Source: an uncultured Mycoplasma sp. (GTDB lineage: Bacteria > Bacillota_I > Bacilli_A > RF39 > UBA660). From it: a stretch of 5,575 nt of DNA. The stretch lies in contig CANOGG010000095.1 of NCBI GenBank assembly GCA_947565485.1, positions 1 through 5,575 of the forward strand, read 5' to 3'. A program made the position numbers and the translations under genes. Position 1 is the first letter of the stretch, and the number at the start of each line of letters is the position of its first letter. Shown piece after piece: positions 1-5,025 of the stretch. The notes below the pieces were generated by a model. It saw only the letters and a list, made by a program, of their open reading frames with translations, searched no databases and had not been told where the DNA came from.

Positions 1-1
1 G

Positions 2-535
2 ATGTATGATGTTTATTTATCGGAGGAAGAAAATAAAGAACTAATTTTGTATTATTTTTTGAAGAATGCCTTAAAATATTGCAGTAATGTGCTTTACTAT
101 CGCAATTTAAAATGTGTGAGTGAAGTTTTAAGAATATCTAATTATGTTAGACATGAAGCCCATAAAATGAAAGGATTTTTGAGATTTAGAGAATTGGAAA
201 AAAAAGTATTATATGCGGAAATGGAGCCAACTAATGATATTCTTTTTTTGGTCTCTAAACATTTTACGGAAAGGCTGAAAAATGAATTTTGGATTATAAA
301 AGATAAGAAAAGAAGAATATTAAGTATATATGATAAAAAGCAGTTTGTAATAGTTTTAGAAGAAGACTTTCAGTTAATATTGAGAGAGAGTGAAGAGGAA
401 GAAAAAATAGAAGCGTTATGGAAGGCATTTTACAAAACTATAGGTATTAAAGAACGGAAAAATGAGCGTTGTCGGAGGAATTTTATGCCGAAAAAATATT
501 GGAAATATATAACGGAGGTGAAAGATGAGTTATGA
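2..535 (+). CDS. DUF4130 / TIGR03915-type predicted DNA-repair protein, 5' end outside the window
   Basis: The visible 177 residues match the C-terminal part of the DUF4130 (TIGR03915) family. Key segments are HEAHKMKGFLRFREL (about residues 51-65), YAEMEPTNDIL (71-81), the HF-x-ERL and WIIKDKKR segments (87-104), then a LWKAFYKTIGIKERKN block and the near-terminal FMPKKYWK. From family knowledge, members are usually about 240-270 residues and often sit beside, or are predicted to work with, a radical SAM protein (TIGR03916); some are fused to uracil-DNA glycosylase-like domains. A role in DNA modification or repair is predicted, and the reaction is not established. The family length implies roughly 60-90 missing N-terminal residues, so the ATG at base 2 is probably an internal methionine. 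The gene ends in TGA, sharing ATGA with the chaperonin start, which suggests one mRNA and translational coupling. Family call is strong; function is tentative. Confidence 0.85.
   Translation: MYDVYLSEEENKELILYYFLKNALKYCSNVLYYRNLKCVSEVLRISNYVRHEAHKMKGFLRFRELEKKVLYAEMEPTNDILFLVSKHFTERLKNEFWIIKDKKRRILSIYDKKQFVIVLEEDFQLILRESEEEEKIEALWKAFYKTIGIKERKNERCRRNFMPKKYWKYITEVKDEL
514..520 (+). promoter_or_regulatory. Ribosome binding site of the chaperonin gene, serving two possible starts
   Basis: GGAGGTG lies inside the end of the upstream gene. Counted from the end of GGAGG, the ATG at 525 is 6 bases away and the ATG at 532 is 13 bases away. Only the 532 ATG is in the chaperonin frame; the 525 ATG opens a 7-codon reading frame ending at 546-548. 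The 532 start is therefore poorly spaced and may rely on coupling through the ATGA overlap, or on slippage in the A7 run at 535-541. Confidence 0.7.
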
Positions 536-2085
536 AAAAAATTGTTAAGGGTAGAGTGTTACAAGATAAAATGTTAGCGAGTGTTGAACTTTTATGTGGG
601 ACAGTTAAAGAGACTTTAGGACCAAAAGGGCAAAACGTTTTAATTGATCACTCGAATTTTAGGCCTTTTATTACTAATGATGGAGTGACAATTGCTAAAA
701 ATATTGAAAGTGAAGACGAAACGATAGGGGCTATTTTGGAAATATTGAAAGAAGCTTCTATTAAAACAAATGAAGAAGTGGGTGATGGGACGACTACTAC
801 TTTGGTTTTATTAGAAAGTCTTTATAAACAAAGTTTAGAATATGTAAATATGGGAGAAAGTTCTATTTGGCTAAAAAAAGAGTTAGATAGAAGTTTAGAA
901 GTTATTTTGGAAAGGTTAGAACAATTAAAAAGAAAACCGACAAGTGATGATTTAAAAAATATTGCCTTTATTTCGGCTGGGGATGATAAATTGGGTGATT
1001 TGGCTTATCAGGTTTTAAAAAAAGTGCGACAAAAAAGAGCCATAAATATTAAGGAAGACTTAAATAATAAAACTGTTGTTACCTATCTAAAAGGATACCT
1101 GGCAAGTATTAGTCTTGCTTCACCTTTCTTTTTAAAAGATATGAGTAAATTAAGTTGTAAAAATGCTTTAGTATTGATTATAAATGGGTTGTTTACGAAT
1201 TTAGAAAATATTAGTTTTCTGTTAAATGATGTTTTGAAAAGTCGTAATAATTTAGTTATTATAGCCAGTGGATTTGATGAGTTAGCTGTAGAAGAATTAC
1301 TAAGTTTTGCTTTATCAGAAAATCTGGTTATTTGTCTTTTGAAAATTGAAGAATATGGCATTCATGTTTATGAGATAATGAAAGATATAGAAGTGATTAC
1401 GGGAGCTATTATGGTAGAACAAGAAAGTAATATAACTAGTAAGAATATCGGAAGAGCAGAAAATATCGATATAACAAAAGATACTATGAGAATTGACTTT
1501 AAAACAACGAAAAATATTAAAAGTTATGATATTACATTAAAAAAACAAATAAGAGAAATGACTAATGATTTGGATAAGGATTTTTATGATAAGCGAGGAG
1601 CGATGTTTGGTAAAGGCATGGCAGAAATAAAACTTGGCGCACCAACTAAAACTGAATGCTTAGAAAAAAGAATGCGCTTAGAAGATGCTTTAAGTGCCCT
1701 TAGTGTGGCAAGTGAGGGAATATTGCCGGGAAGTGGAATTAGTTTACTTACAATTACTAAAGAGCTAGATGATAATGATATCGGAATGAAAATCTGGAGA
1801 GAAGCATTAAAAAAACCGTGGGAGCAAATTATAAGTAATGCTGGGCTTAATATTGAGGGGATGAAAAAACATTTAGAAAAAAATAATTATAAGTTTGTTT
1901 ATAATATTTTGAGGGATAATTGGGAAATGTCTACTAAGACTAAAGTATTAGACCCATATTTAGTTATAAGACAGGCTTTAATAAATGCTAATTCTATAGC
2001 AGGTATGCTTCTTACGACATCAAGCTTAATTATTAATGAATATCAAAATAATAGTCTTAAAGAAGCAGAATATAATAGTTATTAG
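532..2085 (+). CDS. groEL: Divergent GroEL-like group I chaperonin (Cpn60)
   Basis: A 517-residue protein collinear with bacterial GroEL, the ATP-driven protein-folding ring of the cytoplasm. Equatorial ATP-site motifs are retained: TLGPKG (28-33), NDGVTIA with Asp50 (GroEL Asp52), GDGTT with Asp85 (Asp87), and LDP with Asp474 (Asp495). The catalytic Asp398 equivalent is Asp385 in RLEDALSAL, so ATPase activity is expected. The apical domain (about 180-360) is much less conserved. SPFF at 197-200 matches the SPYF of the substrate site, but GroEL's PGFGDRRK is replaced by EEYGIHVY (273-280) and the region from Asp85 to Asp385 is about 11 residues shorter. The C-terminal Gly-Gly-Met tail is absent. 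The usual groES partner is not directly upstream; a DUF4130 gene is, overlapping by 4 bases. It could be the genome's only GroEL, evolving fast, or a specialised paralogue. Membership of the family is certain; equivalence to housekeeping GroEL is not. Confidence 0.9.
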   Translation: MKKIVKGRVLQDKMLASVELLCGTVKETLGPKGQNVLIDHSNFRPFITNDGVTIAKNIESEDETIGAILEILKEASIKTNEEVGDGTTTTLVLLESLYKQSLEYVNMGESSIWLKKELDRSLEVILERLEQLKRKPTSDDLKNIAFISAGDDKLGDLAYQVLKKVRQKRAINIKEDLNNKTVVTYLKGYLASISLASPFFLKDMSKLSCKNALVLIINGLFTNLENISFLLNDVLKSRNNLVIIASGFDELAVEELLSFALSENLVICLLKIEEYGIHVYEIMKDIEVITGAIMVEQESNITSKNIGRAENIDITKDTMRIDFKTTKNIKSYDITLKKQIREMTNDLDKDFYDKRGAMFGKGMAEIKLGAPTKTECLEKRMRLEDALSALSVASEGILPGSGISLLTITKELDDNDIGMKIWREALKKPWEQIISNAGLNIEGMKKHLEKNNYKFVYNILRDNWEMSTKTKVLDPYLVIRQALINANSIAGMLLTTSSLIINEYQNNSLKEAEYNSY

Positions 2086-2088
2086 TTT

Positions 2089-2104
2089 ATGAATATATAT
2101 TCAT
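2089..2104. repeat. Perfect 16-base palindrome just after the chaperonin stop
   Basis: ATGAATATATATTCAT is an exact 8+8 inverted repeat 3 bases after the TAG stop. It is followed by TTTATT. With no G:C-rich stem and no true U-run it would be a weak terminator at best. It could be an RNA-end hairpin, an operator-like site, or chance in AT-rich sequence. Confidence 0.35.
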
Positions 2105-2133
2105 TTTATTGTCATAAATTAATAAGGGATGTG

Positions 2134-2238
2134 ATGTTATTAATGAAAGAATGGTACTAGAATTTTTTGCTATTAATTTTGGGAACGTTAGGGGGATTTA
2201 TTATTAAGTTACTACTTAGACTCAAGATTAGTGGATAA
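2134..2238 (+). pseudogene. Short membrane-peptide ORF interrupted by an amber codon
   Basis: From ATG 2134 this frame gives MLLMKEWY, a TAG at 2158-2160, then 25 further codons to TAA at 2236-2238. The part after the TAG is a hydrophobic, leucine/isoleucine-rich stretch with LLLILGTLGGFIIKLLL followed by basic residues, which would form one membrane helix. AAGGGA at 2124-2129 is a passable ribosome binding site for the ATG. The amber codon splits the peptide, so it is most likely a decayed small gene; a chance ORF in AT-rich DNA is possible. I do not recognise the peptide. Confidence 0.3.
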
Positions 2239-2281
2239 TAAATTTTTTTACGCAAAAAACGAGTGTAATAATTTTTCTTGA

Positions 2282-2386
2282 CAAGCTTTAAGTGAGTTTG
2301 AAAAATATAGAGTTATTTAAGATAGTTATTTGAATCTGATTTTGATAAAGTTTATAGCGGAAATTAAACAAAAAGCCTCTAATTAA
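2282..2386 (+). pseudogene. Decayed C-terminal remnant resembling RhuM-family proteins
   Basis: Translation from 2282 gives QALSEFEKYRVI, then TAA at 2318-2320, then DSY. The similarity continues one frame over at 2332-2349 as ESDFDK, and returns to the first frame at 2351 as FIAEIKQKASN with TAA at 2384-2386. Joined, with Gln in place of the ochre codon, this resembles the C-terminal pattern I recall for Virulence_RhuM (PF13310) proteins: an E-x-EK-[FY]-R-V-x-QD segment followed by SDFDK. A CAA-to-TAA change plus two frame changes is typical of decay. The N-terminal bulk of such a gene is not here. Its stop overlaps the stop of the convergent ABC permease. The family match is from memory and the piece is short, so the call is tentative. 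Confidence 0.4.
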
Positions 2387-2402
2387 TTAAGAAGCTTTTT
2401 TT
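2370..2402. terminator. Bidirectional rho-independent terminator between convergent units
   Basis: Two 11-base arms at 2370-2380 and 2390-2400 flank a 9-base AT loop. On the + strand the stem has one C-A mismatch and runs into seven T (2396-2402), suiting the chaperonin unit. On the - strand the same position is a G-U pair, so the stem is continuous and ends in five U, suiting the ABC operon. The permease stop codon lies in the loop, so the hairpin includes the last codons of that gene. Confidence 0.75.
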
Positions 2403-3165
2403 CAATGTAAGTTATAAGTTTATAAAGAATAAATGAAATGATGATAAGAATGACGATACCACTCATGACCATGTTTAGATTAAAGACTTGAGTTCCATAG
2501 ATTATTAAATAACCAAGACCTTTTTTACTGACAAGAAATTCACCCATGATAACACCAATTAGAGTCATAGAGATGTTTAATTTGAGGCTAGAGATGATAG
2601 TTTTATAAGAGGCTGGTATAATTAGTTTAGTTAATACTTCGAGTTTTTTTGCATTAAATGTTTTAAATAATTTTATTAAGTCTGGGTCGATATTGTTAAA
2701 ACCATTATAAATATTTAATATACCAACAATTAGGTTGATTAGAAGAGCCATGACGATAATAGATTTGGTGTTAGCACCAACAATAATGATGATTAAAGGT
2801 CCTAGTGCGACTTTTGGAAGGCTATTTAACATAGTTAGGTAGGGTTCGATTACTTTTTGAAATAGTTTAAATTCATACATAATAATAGCGAAGATAAAAC
2901 TAAGTGTAATACCAATTAAAAATGCGATAAGGATTTCAAAGAGAGTTGTTAAGATGTGGCTGGTAAGATTAAAGGTTAGATAAAGATTTTTGATAGTAGC
3001 AATTATTTTAGTTGGTGATGAGAAGATAAAGGGATTTATAATTTTTTTATTGCTAGCATATTCCCAAAGAAAGAGAAAACCAAAGAGAATGAGTACTTGG
3101 AAAAAGAGGACAAGAAACTTTTCTTTTTTTAATTTTTGAAGATATTTTTGATGTTCTTTATTCAT
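2383..3165 (-). CDS. ABC importer permease, SsuC/TauC/ThiX-like
   Basis: A 260-residue inner-membrane permease that forms the channel of the importer, probably as a homodimer. Predicted membrane segments lie at about 17-36, 71-96, 119-131, 135-153, 198-222 and 232-251. The periplasm-facing start FIFSSPTKIIATI (46-58) and the GEF...KGLGYLI stretch (208-221) are typical of the SsuC/TauC/ThiX branch of BPD_transp_1 (PF00528). The cytoplasmic EAA-type coupling loop at about 166-186 (FNAKKLEVLTKLIIPAS) docks on the ATPase. The length is normal and no break is visible. Its ATG overlaps the end of the ATPase gene by 8 bases, and a weak GGAG (3177-3180) lies 11 bases upstream, consistent with coupled translation as the last operon gene. 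Family membership does not decide the substrate, which could be a sulfonate, a thiamine precursor or something else. Confidence 0.9.
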   Translation of the reverse strand: MNKEHQKYLQKLKKEKFLVLFFQVLILFGFLFLWEYASNKKIINPFIFSSPTKIIATIKNLYLTFNLTSHILTTLFEILIAFLIGITLSFIFAIIMYEFKLFQKVIEPYLTMLNSLPKVALGPLIIIIVGANTKSIIVMALLINLIVGILNIYNGFNNIDPDLIKLFKTFNAKKLEVLTKLIIPASYKTIISSLKLNISMTLIGVIMGEFLVSKKGLGYLIIYGTQVFNLNMVMSGIVILIIISFILYKLITYIEKKLLN

Positions 3166-3907
3166 CTTTTAAGTCACTCCAAATGCAGTCATAGTAGTAA
3201 GAAAAGTTTTTGTCTTTACGATTTTCAATAGGATTAATGTTAGCTTCTCTTTTTATTTCATAGATGTTTTTGATAGTACTAGGACGTGGGCTTAGTGTGA
3301 TTATACGGTCACTAATGCTAATTGCCATGGCAAGGTCATGAGTTACCATAATAGCAGTAATATGTTCTTGTTTGATGATATTTGCAACATCATTACTTAC
3401 TTTGAGACCTGATTGATAGTCTAGTTTAGAGAAGGGTTCATCTAGTATTAAGATATTAGGCTTTAGGGCAAGTGTACGAATCAGGGCAACGCGCTGGCGC
3501 ATTCCACCAGATAGTTCGTGGGGATATTTATCTTTGAAATCTTTTAAGCCATAAGTATCTAATAAATTGATGGTATAAGCAATATTTTCTTTAGTCTTTG
3601 TTTTACTTAGTTCTAAACCTAGAGTAGCATTGTCTAAAATAGTTCGCCAAGGTAAGAGAGAATCACTTTGGAGCATATAGCCGAGTTTAATGTTATCGTG
3701 AAGAAAAGTGATAGTGCCATTAGTTTTAGTATCCATGCCAGTTAAAATGTTTAGAAGAGTAGATTTACCACACCCAGATGGTCCAACTATTGAGACAAAT
3801 TCTTGATTATAGATATCAAAGTTTAAGTCTTTAATCGCTTCTATTTCATCTTTTTTAGAATAATAGACTTTGTTTAAGCTCTTAATACTTAAAAGTTTAT
3901 TTTTCAT
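3158..3907 (-). CDS. ABC importer ATPase, SsuB/TauB/ThiZ-like
   Basis: A 249-residue cytoplasmic ATPase that powers the importer. All nucleotide-site motifs are present in order: Walker A GPSGCGKST (42-50), Q-loop Gln80 followed by LLPW (84-87), signature LSGGMRQR (132-139), Walker B ILILDEP (152-158), D-loop SKLD (160-163) and H-loop THD (189-191). The LLPW after the Q-loop and the FSKLDYQ form after Walker B are usual in the nitrate/sulfonate/taurine and NMT1-type transporters. The start overlaps the last 11 bases of the binding-protein gene and has no clear ribosome binding site of its own, so it probably depends on re-initiation after the upstream stop. It appears complete. The regulatory C-terminal domain found in some ABC ATPases is absent. 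Confidence 0.95.
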   Translation of the reverse strand: MKNKLLSIKSLNKVYYSKKDEIEAIKDLNFDIYNQEFVSIVGPSGCGKSTLLNILTGMDTKTNGTITFLHDNIKLGYMLQSDSLLPWRTILDNATLGLELSKTKTKENIAYTINLLDTYGLKDFKDKYPHELSGGMRQRVALIRTLALKPNILILDEPFSKLDYQSGLKVSNDVANIIKQEHITAIMVTHDLAMAISISDRIITLSPRPSTIKNIYEIKREANINPIENRKDKNFSYYYDCIWSDLKDE

Positions 3908-4901
3908 AAAGATTATTGATGAGTTCGGTGTAAGGAACTTTTTCTTTGATTAGGCTATTGTCTAAGAGAATATTTAAAAGATTTTCGAAGCTTTCTTCAT
4001 TAATATAAGGATTACTTAGCCATGAGTCATATTTTTTATAATTGTTGATGATAGTGGCAATATCGTTTAATGAAGTATCAGGAAATGAGGGGAGAATAAC
4101 ATTTGCTACGGTTTTAGAGTCATTATTTAAAGTGAATTCGATTCCTTTAGCAAGAGCGTTAGTAAATTTTTTCATTAATTCTTTATTTTTAGATAGATAA
4201 CTTTTACGAGCATAAAACGTGGTGTAGGGAACTTCGCCAGATAGCTTGCCGATTGATTCGACGATACAGGCATTACCCATATTTACAACAGCGGTAGCAG
4301 TTGGTTCAAATAAGTTGACATAGTCGCCAAGGCCACCAATAAAGGAACCTGATAGAGCGGCAAATTCAATACTGTAATTGATATTGATTTTATTTAGGTC
4401 GATGTTGTTATTTTTCATAGCATTTAAGTAGTTTAGAGCAGGCATACCACCACGTCGACCAACTAGTATTTCTTTACCATATAAGTCATCAAGTTTAAAT
4501 TCTTTAGAACAATCACGTGAGAGAATGAATTGGCCATCTCTTTTAGTGAGACCAGCAAAGGTAACAAGATAGTCTTTTTCGCCTCCCTCGTAGATGTAGA
4601 TTGCTGATTCGGTACCAGCAAAGCCAAGGTCAACGGTGTTTGATAGAACGGCAGCGCTTACTTTGTCGGCGCCAGGGGTTAAAATAAGTTCAATATCAAG
4701 ACCTTCATCTTTAAAGTAACCATTTTCGATGGCGACATAAAGTGGGGTATAAAACACACTGTGAGTAACCTCGGCGATTTTGATTTTGGTTAGATTTTTA
4801 GTTTCGTTATCGTTGTTATTTTTCTTTTTTAGAGAAAAGCATAAAACAATAATAACGATAATAATAAGTAAACATATGAATGTAATAATTTTCTTTTTCA
4901 A
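3897..4901 (-). CDS. ABC importer substrate-binding protein, NMT1/SsuA-like, membrane-anchored
   Basis: Starting at the TTG at 4901-4899 the protein is 334 residues. This start is chosen because AAGGAGG lies 9 bases upstream and the resulting N-terminus is MKKK plus a hydrophobic segment (5-24). The in-frame ATG at 4961 lies in the promoter and lacks a ribosome binding site. The body is a periplasmic-binding-protein fold of the NMT1/THI5-like or SsuA type (PF09084 clan): KIKIAEVTHSVFYTPLYVAI, NGYFKDEGLDIEL (60-72), then GADKVSAAVLSNTVDLGFAG (77-96). A Cys occurs at 21, but VLC is a poor lipobox because Leu precedes the Cys. Retention may therefore be by the uncleaved helix, or by a relaxed lipoprotein signal. 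I recall close relatives in gut Clostridia annotated only as ABC binding proteins. The ligand (an HMP-type thiamine precursor, a sulfonate or another small molecule) cannot be read from sequence alone. First gene of the operon. Confidence 0.88.
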   Translation of the reverse strand: MKKKIITFICLLIIIVIIVLCFSLKKKNNNDNETKNLTKIKIAEVTHSVFYTPLYVAIENGYFKDEGLDIELILTPGADKVSAAVLSNTVDLGFAGTESAIYIYEGGEKDYLVTFAGLTKRDGQFILSRDCSKEFKLDDLYGKEILVGRRGGMPALNYLNAMKNNNIDLNKININYSIEFAALSGSFIGGLGDYVNLFEPTATAVVNMGNACIVESIGKLSGEVPYTTFYARKSYLSKNKELMKKFTNALAKGIEFTLNNDSKTVANVILPSFPDTSLNDIATIINNYKKYDSWLSNPYINEESFENLLNILLDNSLIKEKVPYTELINNLYEK

Positions 4902-4910
4902 AATATTTTT

Positions 4911-4917
4911 CCTCCTT
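4911..4917 (-). promoter_or_regulatory. Ribosome binding site fixing the TTG start of the binding protein
   Basis: On the - strand this is AAGGAGG, complementary to the 16S rRNA 3' end, 9 bases before TTG 4901-4899. No ATG lies at a usable distance in the same frame, so this site decides the start codon. Confidence 0.8.
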
Positions 4918-4932
4918 AAAATATCACAATGT

Positions 4933-4961
4933 ATTATATTCAAAAGATGGTAATTTGACAT
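4933..4961 (-). promoter_or_regulatory. Sigma-A-type promoter of the ABC operon
   Basis: On the - strand, ATGTCA (4961-4956, four of six matches to TTGACA) is followed after exactly 17 bases by a perfect TATAAT (4938-4933). Transcription would begin near 4926. That leaves a leader of about 25 bases with just the ribosome binding site, so no riboswitch or attenuator can fit. Confidence 0.6.
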
Positions 4962-4969
4962 TTTATAAT

Positions 4970-4998
4970 TTACAAAGTTAGGGGTTATGTGGTAGAAT
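4970..4998 (+). promoter_or_regulatory. Extended -10 promoter of the repeat-protein gene
   Basis: TTACAA (4970-4975), a 17-base spacer and TAGAAT (4993-4998), preceded by TG at 4990-4991, which makes an extended -10. Expected start is near 5005, about 20 bases before the ATG. The -35 elements of this promoter and of the opposite ABC promoter are only 8 bases apart, back to back. Confidence 0.6.
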
Positions 4999-5012
4999 AG
5001 TCATTAATTTTT

Positions 5013-5019
5013 GGGGGTG
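5013..5019 (+). promoter_or_regulatory. Ribosome binding site of the repeat-protein gene
   Basis: GGGGGTG ends 6 bases before the ATG at 5026, a normal spacing. It supports the + strand reading of this region rather than the open frame on the other strand. Confidence 0.65.
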
Positions 5020-5025
5020 TTTTAG

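Noticed and set aside
532..580. TGA read as tryptophan, as in some Mollicutes
   Set aside because: Reading through the TGA at 533-535 adds only a short unconserved tail beyond a family-typical C-terminus, and all Trp codons in the gene models are TGG.
1083..1361. Open frame of 92 codons on the - strand
   Set aside because: It lies wholly inside the clearly homologous chaperonin gene, has no recognisable protein features and no ribosome binding site I could support.
2278..2306. TTGACA upstream of the terminator as promoter of a small RNA
   Set aside because: At 17 bases downstream there is only AAAAAT; the TATAGA that follows is 22 bases away. The stretch is better explained as coding remnant.
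4902..4961. Longer form of the binding protein from ATG 4961
   Set aside because: It would place the -10 and -35 boxes inside the coding region, lacks a ribosome binding site, and adds 20 residues ahead of what is a normal MKKK-plus-helix N-terminus.
4955..4969. Perfect TTGACA and perfect TATAAT on the + strand
   Set aside because: They are only 3 bases apart and cannot form one promoter; each lacks a partner at 16-18 bases. The TTACAA/TAGAAT pair is better placed for the gene at 5026.
4902..5025. TPP or other riboswitch ahead of the ABC operon
   Set aside because: The leader from the predicted start to the TTG codon is about 25 bases, with no conserved pairing elements.
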